Assembly: GCA_947476535.1 (NCBI GenBank)
Contig: CANJRC010000012.1
Span: forward strand, 1-55,723
Reading direction: 5' to 3'
Length of the DNA: 55,723 nt
Origin: Betaproteobacteria bacterium
GTDB lineage: Bacteria > Pseudomonadota > Gammaproteobacteria > Burkholderiales > SG8-39
A program made the translations under genes and the position numbers. Below the pieces are notes generated by a model. It saw only the letters and a program-made list of their open reading frames with translations, had not been told where the DNA came from and made no database searches. Below, piece after piece: positions 43,893 to 54,137 of this stretch. Within the stretch, counting starts at the first letter, position 1. Each line of letters opens with the position of its first letter.

Positions 43893-44873
43893 TCAATCGA
43901 CCCGCGCCCCCGAGGCCTTGACGACCTTGGCCCATTTCTGGATTTCCTCGCGCACGAATTCGGTGAACGCCTCTGGCGTATTGCCGACCGCCTCCGCACC
44001 CTGGCTGGACAGGCGCTCAGCCATGTCCTTCGATTGCAACGCCTTGGACACCGTGCCGTAGATCTTGTTGACGATGTCCTTGGGCGTGCGGGCCGGCGCG
44101 TGCAGGCCGAACCATGAGCTCGCCTCGTAGGCAGGCAACCCGGCCTCGGCGATGGTCGGCACCTCCGGCAGCGCCGGCGAACGCTTCGCCGTGGTCACCG
44201 CGATGGCGCGCAGCTTGCCCGCTTTCACGTGCGCCAGGGACGACGGCAGGTTATCGAACATGACCTGCACTTGCCCGGCCAGCAGATCCGTGATGGCCGG
44301 TGCGCTGCCCTTGTAGGGAATGTGCAGCATGTCCACGCCGGCCAGCGTCTTGAAGAGTTCCGCCGACAGGTGTATGGAGGTGCCACTGCCGCTCGATGCG
44401 TAGTTGAGCTTGCCGGGGTTCGCCTTTGCGTAGTCAATCAGCTCCTTCACGGTTTTCACCGGCACGCTGGGATGCACTTCGAGCAAGTTGGGCACCGCCG
44501 CAATTAGCGTGATGTGCTCGAAGTCGCGCATCACGTCATAGGGCAGGTCGCGATACAGCGTGACGTTGATGGCCTGCGGGCTCACCGCGCCCACCAGCAG
44601 CGTGTAGCCGTCGGGCGCCGCCTTGGCCACGATGTCGGACCCCAGATTGCCACCCGCGCCCGGCCGGTTCTCGATGGTGACCGACTGCCCCCATGCCTTG
44701 GACATTTCGGCTCCTACCGCGCGGGCCAGGATATCGGTGGTGCCCGCAGCCGGAAACGGCACCACGATGCGGATCGGTTTGGTCGGATAGTTTGCAGCGC
44801 CTTGGGCGAGTGCAGTCGATGTGGCGAATGCCAATGCCAGCGCGCGTAACAGTTGACTGCATAGGGATTTCAT
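43893..44873 (-). CDS. Tripartite tricarboxylate transporter receptor (Bug family), copy 6
   Basis: A 326-residue exported receptor with signal LLRALALAFATSTALAQ, then YPTKPIRIVVPFPAAGTTDI, IENRPGAGGNLGSDI, PDGYTLLVGAV and GKLNYASSGSGTSIHLSAE. The ATG at 44873 has a GGAGG site. It heads a short run with the VOC protein, the small lipoprotein and the MFS permease. As for the other copies no permease partner of the Tct type is present. Confidence 0.92.
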   Translation of the reverse strand: MKSLCSQLLRALALAFATSTALAQGAANYPTKPIRIVVPFPAAGTTDILARAVGAEMSKAWGQSVTIENRPGAGGNLGSDIVAKAAPDGYTLLVGAVSPQAINVTLYRDLPYDVMRDFEHITLIAAVPNLLEVHPSVPVKTVKELIDYAKANPGKLNYASSGSGTSIHLSAELFKTLAGVDMLHIPYKGSAPAITDLLAGQVQVMFDNLPSSLAHVKAGKLRAIAVTTAKRSPALPEVPTIAEAGLPAYEASSWFGLHAPARTPKDIVNKIYGTVSKALQSKDMAERLSSQGAEAVGNTPEAFTEFVREEIQKWAKVVKASGARVD

Positions 44874-44964
44874 GGCGCCTCCGCAAGAACAATGCAATTT
44901 CACGATCAGCCGGCTCGCATCATAACGTGATGCTGCGCTGCCGGTTCCCGACCAACCCTTCCGA

Positions 44965-45187
44965 GCGCCCGGGTCATTTGCCCGCCCCATGAGGCAGCTG
45001 CCGATGAGATGGTAGGAACTGGCCGCATGTTGCTTCGAATAGTCGATGAATTCGTCGTCGGTCTGCAGGTCTTGGCCGAGCAGCAGTTCGGCCGAGGCGT
45101 GCCTCGCGATCGGAGCAGAGGCGAACGCCTTTCGGCCCGGCGGAACACGGCGAGCAGCGCGCGGCGATCGCGCCTATCGGACAATAG
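44965..45187 (-). pseudogene. GMC oxidoreductase gene fragment
   Basis: About 220 bases match, with many scattered changes, the part of the complete GMC gene at roughly 46433-46655 that encodes LSDERDRRALLAAFRLGRKV to YHLIGSCRMG. Here the frame is broken by frameshifts and lacks both ends. It lies about 1.3 kb from the complete gene, with the Crp/Fnr gene between. It is the remnant of a duplicated or displaced GMC gene. Confidence 0.8.
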
Positions 45188-45266
45188 GGACAAGCTGATT
45201 GCCTGAAGCGCGTGTGCGCAGTTGCCGCAATGGCCTCCGCGGGCGAAACCTGCGAGCCGAGAGGAC

Positions 45267-45983
45267 CTAGCGCCGCGGCGCCTGCGCCTGACTGTAAAGG
45301 TCCTTTACCGTCTTGTAACACCCGCACGCCGCGGCCGTGAGGCCCTTTGCGTCGAGTATGGTGACGGTGCCACGAGAGTAGCTGATCAGCTTTCGCTTTT
45401 GCAGGGTGCCCGCTGCCTCGGTCACGCCAACCCGACGCACACCCAGCATGCGGGCAAGAAATTCATGCGTGATGCGAAACTGGGTGGCACTGACGCGGTC
45501 GCGCGTCGTCAGCAGCCACCGAGCCATCCGCTGCGTCACCACATGGAACCGATTGCACGCTGCAGTCTGCGCGATCTGCGCCATCAGCAAGTGGGTAAAG
45601 CGAAAGCACTCGCGCTGCAAGGCCACCGATTTCACGGACTCGCGGACCAAATCGGAAGCCTTCATCCGCATTGCGGTTCCCCCTCCTTGCACCACCGCGA
45701 GAAACGGCGACTCAAGGTGCCCCAGAACCACGGGAACCCCGACGATCCCTTCGGCGCCGACGAGCCCGACTTCCGCAACACGGTGATTTTCCACGCTCGT
45801 CAGCAGTGAAATCAGGCTGTCGTTGGGGAAATAGACATGGCGAATCCGGGTATGCGGTTCATGCAGAACCTCCGAATAGGTGAGGTCGACCATTTCCAGG
45901 TGTGGAAGCAGCCGCAGATAATCCTTGCGGGGCGAATTGGCCAGCAAGCGATTCTGAATCGCGACAACCTCGGCGCCAGCCAT
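45267..45983 (-). CDS. Crp/Fnr-family transcriptional regulator
   Basis: A 238-residue regulator with a cyclic-nucleotide-binding-like beta barrel (HVYFPNDSLISLLTSVENHR, EVGLVGAEGIVGVPVVLG), a dimer helix (LQRECFRFTHLLMAQIAQTA) and a C-terminal winged helix (FRITHEFLARMLGVRRVGVT). It lacks the N-terminal cysteine set of oxygen-sensing FNR. GGGAGCAGTTTT precedes the ATG, and the region upstream to 46130 is unusually AT-rich. It sits between the GMC remnant and the intact GMC gene on one strand and may control the liv/GMC genes (inference). Confidence 0.9.
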   Translation of the reverse strand: MAGAEVVAIQNRLLANSPRKDYLRLLPHLEMVDLTYSEVLHEPHTRIRHVYFPNDSLISLLTSVENHRVAEVGLVGAEGIVGVPVVLGHLESPFLAVVQGGGTAMRMKASDLVRESVKSVALQRECFRFTHLLMAQIAQTAACNRFHVVTQRMARWLLTTRDRVSATQFRITHEFLARMLGVRRVGVTEAAGTLQKRKLISYSRGTVTILDAKGLTAAACGCYKTVKDLYSQAQAPRR

Positions 45984-46254
45984 AAAACTGCTCCCTGTGC
46001 TCAGTCATGGGGACTCCTTCAACGGGAGCTTCTTCCAGACACGGAACATCCATCCTGAACAGGAAGGAGACCGAATAAAGCGTAGGGCGGAGTCTAGTTA
46101 ATATAATAAAAACAAGCAATTATGTACGGAACCGGACACTGTACTTGAGCTATGTTCTATAGCGCACACAAGACCCCCAGCCATTCGGCGCGCTACCGAA
46201 CATGCCGGTTCTTGGGCCCCGGCGACAACTGCATGCAAGAACGCCGCAGATGCC

Positions 46255-47898
46255 TTACGCAGGATGTTCCGCTGCCGGAAGCGGCGCCCGGCCGAGAATC
46301 ATGTCGGCGGCCTTCTCGCCCACCATCAGCGTCGGAACCATGGTGTTGGCCGAGGGCATCACCGGCATAACCGAGGCATCGGCCACATGCAGGCCCTCCA
46401 GGCCGTGAACGCGCAGCTCGGGGCTCACCACGGCGCCCGGGTCGTCCGAGCGCCCCATGCGGCAGCTGCCGATGAGGTGGTAGGAGCTGGCCGCATATTG
46501 CCTCGAATAGGCGATGAGTTCGTCGTCGGTCTGCACATCGCGGCCGGGCAGCAGTTCGGCATCGACGTACTGCGCGATGGGATCGGACGCAAACACTTTT
46601 CTCCCCAATCGGAACGCGGCGAGCAATGCGCGCCGATCGCGTTCGTCGGAAAGGTAGTTCGGGTTGAAGCGCGGCAGCACGCGCGCATCGCTCGAGGCAA
46701 TGCGGACGTAGCCGTGGCTCTCGGGCCGCTGCTGCTGCACGGCGCAGGTCATGCCCGGCACGTCGTCCAGGCGCCCGAAGAAGCCGGCCTTGAAGCTCGC
46801 CGGCATGAACAGCATCTGGATGTCGGGCCGCTGCAAAGCAGGATCGCTTTTCGCATAGGCGTGGCACAGTACCGCCGCCACCGCGAAGGCCGAAGGCCTG
46901 CCCAGCGCCCAGCGCAGGAACTCCAGCCCGAGCCCGAGACCGCGCACGCGGTCGTTGATGCTCTGAGCCCCCTTGGCGCGCAGCACGTACACCTGCCGGT
47001 AATGATCGCGCAGGTTGGCACCTACGCCCGGCAGGTCGTGCAGCACCGGGATGCCATGTTCTTGCAAGAGCGCAGCCGGCCCCAAGCCCGATAGCTGCAG
47101 AAGCTTGGGCGACTGCACGGCTCCGGCCGAGAGCACCACGCCGCGCCGCGCCGTCACTGTCTGCGTGCGGCCATCGCCGTCAACGTAGTCCACGCCCTTG
47201 GCACGCCTGCCTTCGAACAGGATGCGACTCGCCACGGCGCCCGTGCGGATGTCGATGTTGCCGCGCCGGGCCGCCGGCAAGAGGAAGGCGCGCGCCGCGC
47301 TGATCCGTTTGCCGCGATGGATGTTGCTCTGCAGGCGCCCGCTGCCCGCCTGGGTCGCGCCGTTGTAGTCGGGGTTCACCGGCACACCGCAGGCCGCGGC
47401 GCTGGCAATGAAGGCATCGCAAAGCTGGCTGGGAAAATTCGGCACCGCCGCCGGCATGCCGCCCGTGCGCCCGCGGTAGAAATCCTCGCCGGCGTAATCC
47501 TTGCTGTCGATGCGCCGCTCCAGGCGCTTGAAGTACGGCAGCACCTCGGCGTAGCTCCAGCCGGTGTTGCCCCGTGCGGCCCAGTCATCGTAGTCGTGGC
47601 GCTGACCGCGCACGAACACCATGCCGTTCATGGAGGTCGAGCCGCCCAGCACTCGCCCCTGCGCGATGGTAAGCGAGCGCCCGCCGGTGCCTTCGCAGGG
47701 GTCGCTCTTCAACTGCCAGGTCACGGAGGGGTCGAACAGCACCTTCACGTAACCTGCGGGCAGGTGGATCATCGGATTGCTGTCGCGCGGCCCGGCTTCC
47801 AGCACGCAGATGCGGTTCGCGCCGTCTTCGGCCAGGCGCGATGCCACCACGGAACCGGCGGCTCCGGATCCCACAACAATATAGTCATATTCTGACAT
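46255..47898 (-). CDS. GMC-family oxidoreductase (choline/alcohol dehydrogenase-like)
   Basis: A 547-residue FAD enzyme oxidising an alcohol to an aldehyde or ketone. The FAD fold reads YDYIVVGSGAAGSVVASRLA, followed by GGSTSMNGMVFVRG (GMC signature 1) and GVVLSAGAVQSPKLLQLSG (signature 2). Catalytic residues are expected at the His of SSYHLIGSCRMG and in VMPSANTMVPTLM near the C-terminus. It is the last gene after livG in the same direction, 42 bases away, so it probably acts on the compound the Liv-type transporter imports. Confidence 0.93.
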   Translation of the reverse strand: MSEYDYIVVGSGAAGSVVASRLAEDGANRICVLEAGPRDSNPMIHLPAGYVKVLFDPSVTWQLKSDPCEGTGGRSLTIAQGRVLGGSTSMNGMVFVRGQRHDYDDWAARGNTGWSYAEVLPYFKRLERRIDSKDYAGEDFYRGRTGGMPAAVPNFPSQLCDAFIASAAACGVPVNPDYNGATQAGSGRLQSNIHRGKRISAARAFLLPAARRGNIDIRTGAVASRILFEGRRAKGVDYVDGDGRTQTVTARRGVVLSAGAVQSPKLLQLSGLGPAALLQEHGIPVLHDLPGVGANLRDHYRQVYVLRAKGAQSINDRVRGLGLGLEFLRWALGRPSAFAVAAVLCHAYAKSDPALQRPDIQMLFMPASFKAGFFGRLDDVPGMTCAVQQQRPESHGYVRIASSDARVLPRFNPNYLSDERDRRALLAAFRLGRKVFASDPIAQYVDAELLPGRDVQTDDELIAYSRQYAASSYHLIGSCRMGRSDDPGAVVSPELRVHGLEGLHVADASVMPVMPSANTMVPTLMVGEKAADMILGRAPLPAAEHPA

Positions 47899-47940
47899 GG
47901 ATATCCGCCTTCCTTACCTATAGCTGCTTATTATTATCAT

Positions 47941-48706
<766 letters not shown>

Positions 48707-48714
<8 letters not shown>

Positions 48715-49723
48715 CGGTGCGCTCCGAGTCCTTTGCAGCGACACGCCGGCCCCACCAGGCAGCGACGGTCCCCAGCAGACCGTGCGGCAGCAGCAGGGCC
48801 ACCCCCACGATGCTGCCGCCCATCAGCAGCTGCCAATGCTTGGTCAGCCCCTGGAACAGCAATTCGAGCAGCATCATCATGAAGGCGCCCAGCGCCGCGC
48901 CGCCCAGCGTTCCCATGCCCCCCAGGATGACCATCATGATGGCGCTGCCCGACAGGTGCCAGCCCAGCATGTCCGGATTGACGAAGCCGAACTGCGCGGC
49001 GGCAAAGTATCCGGCCATGCCGGCCAGGGTGCCGGCGATCACGAAGCTGGCGAGCTTGTAGCGAAACGTCGCGTACCCGAGCGAGCGCATGCGCGGCTCG
49101 TTCACCTTGATGCCGGCAATGACGCGCCCGAAGGGCGAATCGATCACGCGCCGCAGGAAAATCCACGTGAGCACCAGCAGCACGAGCACCACGTAGTAGA
49201 GGTGGACGAAATTCTCCAGGTCGAAGGGCTTCCAGCCGCCCGCCCATTCGCCCAGCGCCGCATCGGGTCGCACGTAGATGTAGACGCCGTCCGTGCCGCC
49301 CGCCAGCTTGGTGTCGTGGAACACGAAGTAGAGCATCTGCGCGAAGGCCAGCGTCACCATGATGAAGTACACGCCGGAGGTGCGCAGCACGAACAGCCCG
49401 ATCACGAGCGCGAGCAGGCCGGACACGGCCATGGCCAGGGGCAGCGACACCCACAGCGAGGCCGCCTGGTACTGCGGTGCAGCGTAGGCGAGCACATAGC
49501 CCGCCACGCCGAAATAGGCCGCATGACCGAAGCTCACCAGCCCGGTGAAGCCGATCAGCAGGTCGAGGCTCATGGCGAACACCGCCATGATCATCATCTT
49601 GGTGACGAGCTGAACGTAAAACTTGTCCACCCCCAGCGGCATCAGCAGCAGCGCGGCCAGGCAAACAAGCAGCACGGCGACGCCGGCCACCGGCGCGCGT
49701 CGCCCGGGCGCCGCAGCGCTCAC
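48707..49723 (-). CDS. livM: Branched-chain amino acid-type ABC transporter permease, LivM-like
   Basis: A 338-residue permease with eight or so helices. The family stretch AMSLDLLIGFTGLVSFGHAA is near residue 50, then GLFVLRTSGVYFIMVTLAFA, and the EAA-like loop INEPRMRSLGYATFRYKLASF reads here as KVNEPRMRSLGYATFR. The GTG at 49723 overlaps the livH stop (GTGA). The upstream extension of the frame to 50170 is a shadow of livH. A cytoplasmic C-terminal tail ends RVAAKDSERTDG. Confidence 0.92.
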
Positions 49724-50661
49724 CGGCCGCGACTCCCGAACAATCCTTCGGGACGCCACAACAGGATCACCGCCATCATCAGGTAAACCGTCACGCCGGA
49801 CAGCTGCGGCAGCAGCTGGAAGCCCGCCACCTCGAGCGTGAGCACCTTGCCGAAGGTGTCCACCAGCCCGATCAGGATGGCCCCAATCATCGCGCCCTGC
49901 ACCGAACCGATGCCGCCGATCACGACCACCACGAAGCAGATGATCAGCACCTGGTTGCCCATGCCCGGGAACACCGACGAGGTCGGCGCCGCCAGCATGC
50001 CGGCGAAGGCGGCCAGCGCCAGCCCTGCGGCAAACACGATGCGATAGATGAGCGTGATGTCGATCCCCAGCGACTGCACCATGTCGCGATTCACGCTTCC
50101 GGCGCGGATGATCATGCCCAGTTTCGTGCGCCGCAGCACCCACCACAGCCCGAGGGCGAGCACCAGGCACACGCCGGACATCGCCAGGCGGTACACGGGG
50201 TAATTCAGGTTGTCGGTGAGGGAGATCGACGCTGCGAGCAACTCGGGCACCTTCACCCCATGCACATCGTCACCCCACAGGATGCTGCGCAGCTCCTCAA
50301 ACACCAGGATCAGGCCGTAGGTGAGCAGCACCTGGTAGAGATGGTCGCGTGCGTACAGCCGCTGGATTACCAGCCATTCGAGCGCCAGGCCGAACAGCAC
50401 TGACAGCACGATGCCCGCCGGAAGCGCCAGCCACAGGCTCCCCAGCCCCTCGGTAAGCGAAAACGCCAGGTAGGCGCCCAGCATGTAGAAGCTGCCGTGG
50501 GCGAGGTTGATGATGCCCATGATGCCGAAAATCAGCGTCAGGCCGCTGGCGATGAGGAACAGCAGCAGCCCGTACTGGACGCCGTTCAGCAGCTGGATGA
50601 GGAAGGTCGGAAAGTCCACGGCAGGCTCAAGGTACGGGAGAAAGGCATCCGGAAAAATCAT
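49720..50661 (-). CDS. livH: Branched-chain amino acid-type ABC transporter permease, LivH-like
   Basis: A 313-residue permease. FPTFLIQLLNGVQYGLLLFL opens the first helix, then LTLIFGIMGIINLAHGSFYM (the family hallmark), RTKLGMIIRAGSVNRDMVQ in the cytoplasmic loop and GGIGSVQGAMIGAILIGLVD. It begins the co-translated livH-livM-livG block. The binding-protein gene lies 88 bases upstream with a strong hairpin between them. Confidence 0.93.
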   Translation of the reverse strand: MIFPDAFLPYLEPAVDFPTFLIQLLNGVQYGLLLFLIASGLTLIFGIMGIINLAHGSFYMLGAYLAFSLTEGLGSLWLALPAGIVLSVLFGLALEWLVIQRLYARDHLYQVLLTYGLILVFEELRSILWGDDVHGVKVPELLAASISLTDNLNYPVYRLAMSGVCLVLALGLWWVLRRTKLGMIIRAGSVNRDMVQSLGIDITLIYRIVFAAGLALAAFAGMLAAPTSSVFPGMGNQVLIICFVVVVIGGIGSVQGAMIGAILIGLVDTFGKVLTLEVAGFQLLPQLSGVTVYLMMAVILLWRPEGLFGSRGR

Positions 50662-50672
50662 CCGCCAAAAAC

Positions 50673-50702
50673 AAAGCCGGCGGTGATCGCACCGCCGGCT
50701 TT
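50673..50702 (-). terminator. Intrinsic terminator/attenuator between livK and livH
   Basis: AAAGCCGGCGGT and ACCGCCGGCTTT form a perfect 12-pair GC-rich stem around six bases. On the minus strand the second arm ends in TTTGTTTTTGG, a U-rich run. It lies after the binding-protein gene and before the permeases, a common device to make more receptor than membrane components. Confidence 0.85.
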
Positions 50703-50749
50703 GGATTATCTCAGACCCGGCCGCCCCAAACCGGCGGCGCCCTTTCTTC

Positions 50750-51970
50750 CTATGCAGGCATCTTGCACGTGCCCGACGGCGGGTAGTCCAGGGCCTTCAT
50801 GGCCACGCCGGTGACGCGGTTTTCCTGGCCGACCACCTTGCGCAGGTACATATCCTGGATCGGGTTCTGCGATTTGGACATCGTCACCTTGCCGCGCGGG
50901 CTGTCGATGGTAGCGGCGCGCATGGCGGCGATGATCTCCTTCTTTTTCGAGATGTCGCCCTTCACCGCCTTCATGCCCGCCGCGAACAAGAGGCCCGCGT
51001 CATAACCCTGTACCGCGTACACGTCGGGCTGCAGCTTGAAGGCCTTGGCGTAGGCCAGGCGGAAAGCGCGGTTCTTCGGCGTGTCGATGCCGTCGCCGTA
51101 ATGCAGCGTGGTCTCGATGCCCTCTGCTGCGTCGCCCACGGCTTCCAGCACCCCTTCGGTCAGGAAGCCCGTGCCAAACAGGGGAATGCGACCCTTGAGC
51201 CCTGCCGCCTTCCAGTCGGTGAGGAACTTCGCTGCGCCGCCGCCGGCGAAGAACACGAAGACGGCATCCGGCTTGAGCGAGGCGATCTCGGTCAAGAGCG
51301 ACTGGAACTCCACGTTCGGGAACGGCAGCCACAGTTCCTTGACGATCTTGCCGCCGCCCTTGAGGAAGGAGTCCTTGAAGCCCGCGACGGATTCCTCCCC
51401 CGCACCGTAGCGCCAGGCCAGCGTCACCACGTTCTTCAGGCCGCGATCGGCCACCACCTTGCCCATCGGGTAGGCCGGCTGGCCATTGGCGAACGAGCTG
51501 CGGAAGATGTTGGGCGCGCACAGTTGCCCGGTGGCAGCTTCGACGCCGGCGTTCGGGATGATGTGCAGCACGCCCGACTCGCGCACGATCTTGACGATGC
51601 CCATCTGCACGCCCGAGTGCACCGTGCCCACCAGCAGGTCCACCTTGTCGCGCGTCACCAGCTGGTTGGCGCGGTCGGCACCCTTGGGCGGATCGGACTC
51701 GTCGTCCAGCGTGACGTACTCGACCTCGCGGCCGGCCAGGGTCTTGCCCTGCTCCGAGATCGCCAGCTTGAAGCCGTTGGCGATGGCCACGCCCAATTGG
51801 GCGAAGGTCCCCGTATAGGGAAGCATCAGGCCGACCTTGACCTTGGCGGATTGCGCCAAAGACAGGTTCGTCAGGCCGCCCCCGGCCGCCAGCAAGCCTG
51901 CCGCACCGGCCGCCTTGATCAGTTCGCGGCGCTTGGCGCCCTTCTTGTCGTTTTGCATGTCGTTCGGCAT
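50750..51970 (-). CDS. Branched-chain amino acid-type ABC transporter binding protein, LivK-like
   Basis: A 406-residue periplasmic receptor of the Leu/Ile/Val family. The leader has a twin-arginine-like start (KKGAKRRELIKAAGAAG) and a hydrophobic stretch ending near NLSLAQS. The mature protein opens KVKVGLMLPYTGTFAQLG and has NGFKLAISEQGKTLAGREVE and FFAGGGAAKFLTDWKAAG. AAGGGGAACTCC precedes the ATG. In catabolic clusters such receptors often bind aromatic acids, not amino acids; the GMC gene at the end of the operon supports a non-amino-acid substrate (inference). Confidence 0.92.
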   Translation of the reverse strand: MPNDMQNDKKGAKRRELIKAAGAAGLLAAGGGLTNLSLAQSAKVKVGLMLPYTGTFAQLGVAIANGFKLAISEQGKTLAGREVEYVTLDDESDPPKGADRANQLVTRDKVDLLVGTVHSGVQMGIVKIVRESGVLHIIPNAGVEAATGQLCAPNIFRSSFANGQPAYPMGKVVADRGLKNVVTLAWRYGAGEESVAGFKDSFLKGGGKIVKELWLPFPNVEFQSLLTEIASLKPDAVFVFFAGGGAAKFLTDWKAAGLKGRIPLFGTGFLTEGVLEAVGDAAEGIETTLHYGDGIDTPKNRAFRLAYAKAFKLQPDVYAVQGYDAGLLFAAGMKAVKGDISKKKEIIAAMRAATIDSPRGKVTMSKSQNPIQDMYLRKVVGQENRVTGVAMKALDYPPSGTCKMPA

Positions 51971-52112
51971 GGAGTTCCCCTTTTGGAATCAGAGGCCGAA
52001 GTATACCGGCGCAGGCAACCTTGTGGGGTCGAGTCCTCTTGCGCAAGGTTCGCTGGCGGCTGTCCCGTGACCTCCTTATACTCGGGTGGGGACTTTGGTA
52101 AGGAGCTACCGC

Positions 52113-53147
52113 ATGGCCATTTCGGGCATTTCACGCGCGCTACACATCGGCGCGCTTACCGCAATATTCACACTGTGCGCGGGTCAGTCCCTAGCACAGG
52201 CCGATCTGGAAGCGCTCGTCAAGGCGGCAAAGGCCGAGGGCCAGGTCCAGCTCTACTCCTCGCCCACCGAAAACGTGCCCAAGCGCGTAGGCGCCGCATT
52301 CACGGCCAAATACGGCATCACGTTCAACTATGTCCGTTTGTCGAGCGCGGTGCTGCTGCAACGCCATGCCGCGGAAATGGAGGCCGGCAGCGCAGGCGCG
52401 GACATCCTGTGGGCCTCTGGAGGCCTGGGTCCCTACACCGAGGGCGCGCTCAAGCGCGGCTGGATCGAGCCCGTGTCGCAGGCGGGACTCCCCGTGGTGA
52501 AGTCGGGTGAATTCCCGCGCACCCAGATGCGCGCCAATACCGCGGTGATCCAGGTCGTGCCGTTCATCATTGCCTACAACACTGACCGCCTGAAAGGGGC
52601 CGACATCCCGAAGGAAATCCGCGACATCCTCGCGCCACGGTTCAAGGGGCAGATCCTGCTGCCAGACCCCCGCTCTTCGGATGTCTACGTCGCCTTCTGG
52701 GGCATGGTGCTGGACAAGTTCGGAGAAGGGTTCTTCGCGCAACTGCGCGCCCTGGAGCCGCGCCACTACGCGAGCGGTTCGCCAGCCGTGCAGGCACTGG
52801 CGGCGGGCGAAGGCCTGCTCGAGTTGCCGACCATCACTGCGGCGATGCTGGCCACCAAGGGCACGCGCGGGCCCATCGACCAGATCATCCCCTCGCTCAC
52901 CACGGGGCTCGAGCACGAGGTAGTGCTCACCGCGCGCGCGCGCTCGAAGTTTCCGAATGCGGCGCGCCTGCTCGCCAACTACGTCATGTCCCCGGAAGGT
53001 AACAAGGTGTTCAACGACGATCCCGGGGGCACCACGATCTACGACGCCGGCGGACTGCCGAGCCAATACGTGCCGCCGCGCGAGGGCACGGGCGCGCAGA
53101 GCGCGACCAACCGGCGCGAGCTGCTCACCAAGCTCCTGGGGTTCTAG
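52113..53147 (+). CDS. Periplasmic binding protein, iron/thiamine (SBP family 1-like) type, copy 3
   Basis: A 344-residue exported receptor with a signal peptide (ALHIGALTAIFTLCAGQSLA), then ADLEALVKAAKAEGQVQLYS, VRLSSAVLLQRHAAEMEAG and LAPRFKGQILLPDPRSSD. It is a paralogue of the receptor at 16123-17184. AAGGAGCTACCGC precedes the ATG at 52113; a GTG nine codons earlier is not needed. Only three bases separate it from the esterase gene, so the two are co-translated. No ABC permease is adjacent. Confidence 0.9.
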   Translation: MAISGISRALHIGALTAIFTLCAGQSLAQADLEALVKAAKAEGQVQLYSSPTENVPKRVGAAFTAKYGITFNYVRLSSAVLLQRHAAEMEAGSAGADILWASGGLGPYTEGALKRGWIEPVSQAGLPVVKSGEFPRTQMRANTAVIQVVPFIIAYNTDRLKGADIPKEIRDILAPRFKGQILLPDPRSSDVYVAFWGMVLDKFGEGFFAQLRALEPRHYASGSPAVQALAAGEGLLELPTITAAMLATKGTRGPIDQIIPSLTTGLEHEVVLTARARSKFPNAARLLANYVMSPEGNKVFNDDPGGTTIYDAGGLPSQYVPPREGTGAQSATNRRELLTKLLGF

Positions 53148-53150
53148 GCC

Positions 53151-54092
53151 ATGCCGCTCGATCCCAAGGTCAAGGCAATGCTGGATGTCCGCGCGGCCCT
53201 GCCCTCCGTCGAGAAGCAGACGGTGGCCGAAGCGCGAGCCACGACCATTGCGCGCGTCGCGGCCGTCACGGCGACGGCACTGCCGGTGGCCTCCGTCACC
53301 GACCGGAGCATCCCCGGGCCCGGCGGCTCGCCGATGGCCGTGCGCATCTACACGCCCCTTGCGTCAGGGGGCACGGGTCCGCATCCGCTCATGGTGTTCT
53401 TCCACGGCAGCGGCTTCGTCATCTGCAACCTCGACACGCACGACGCCATGTGCCGCAACCTGTGCTCGGCGGCTGGCATCGTGGTCGTATCAGTCGATTA
53501 CCGCCTCGCGCCGGAACACAAGTTCCCCGCTGCGAGCGACGACTGCTTCGCCGCCACGCAATGGGCGGTCGCCCACGCGGCAGAACTCGGCGCCGATCCG
53601 GCGCGCGTGGTCATTGCCGGCGACAGCGCCGGCGGCAACCTCGCTGCGGTGACGGCGCTGCGCGCGAGGGAGAGCGGCGGCCCCGCCCTGCGCGGCCAGT
53701 TGCTGCTCTACCCGGTCACCGACTATCACACGCCGGGAACGCCTTCCTACCGCGACAATGCCGAGGGCTACGGCCTCACGCGCGAGGCCATGAAATGGTT
53801 CTGGGGCCACTATCTGGCCAGGGAAAGCGACGCGGACAACCCCTACGCATCGCCGCTGAAGGCCGCGGATTTCCGCGGGCTGCCGGCAGCGCTCGTGATC
53901 ACCGCCGAATACGATGTGCTGCGGGACGAGGGCGAGCGTTATGCCGAGCGACTGCGCGAGGCCGGCGTCCCGGTACAGATGACGCGCTACGACGGCCACC
54001 ATCACGGCTTTTTCAACTGCGTGGGCACGCTGCCGCGCGCCGACGACGCGCTGGCCGAATGCGCGGGTTGGCTCAAGGCGGTGCTGCGATGA
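53151..54092 (+). CDS. Alpha/beta hydrolase, hormone-sensitive-lipase (HSL) family esterase
   Basis: A 313-residue cytoplasmic esterase. The oxyanion-hole motif reads FFHGSGFVI (HGSG in place of HGGG) and the nucleophile serine is in VIAGDSAGGNLAAV. The acid is in AEYDVLRDEG and the catalytic His in GHHHGFFN. It hydrolyses short or medium acyl esters. Its start lies three bases after the receptor gene and the Bug receptor gene follows after 45 bases, so uptake and hydrolysis of one ester or its product may be linked. Confidence 0.93.
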   Translation: MPLDPKVKAMLDVRAALPSVEKQTVAEARATTIARVAAVTATALPVASVTDRSIPGPGGSPMAVRIYTPLASGGTGPHPLMVFFHGSGFVICNLDTHDAMCRNLCSAAGIVVVSVDYRLAPEHKFPAASDDCFAATQWAVAHAAELGADPARVVIAGDSAGGNLAAVTALRARESGGPALRGQLLLYPVTDYHTPGTPSYRDNAEGYGLTREAMKWFWGHYLARESDADNPYASPLKAADFRGLPAALVITAEYDVLRDEGERYAERLREAGVPVQMTRYDGHHHGFFNCVGTLPRADDALAECAGWLKAVLR

Positions 54093-54137
54093 TCCAATGC
54101 TTGATCACAATTCCATGATTTATTAGGAGCCAACCTG

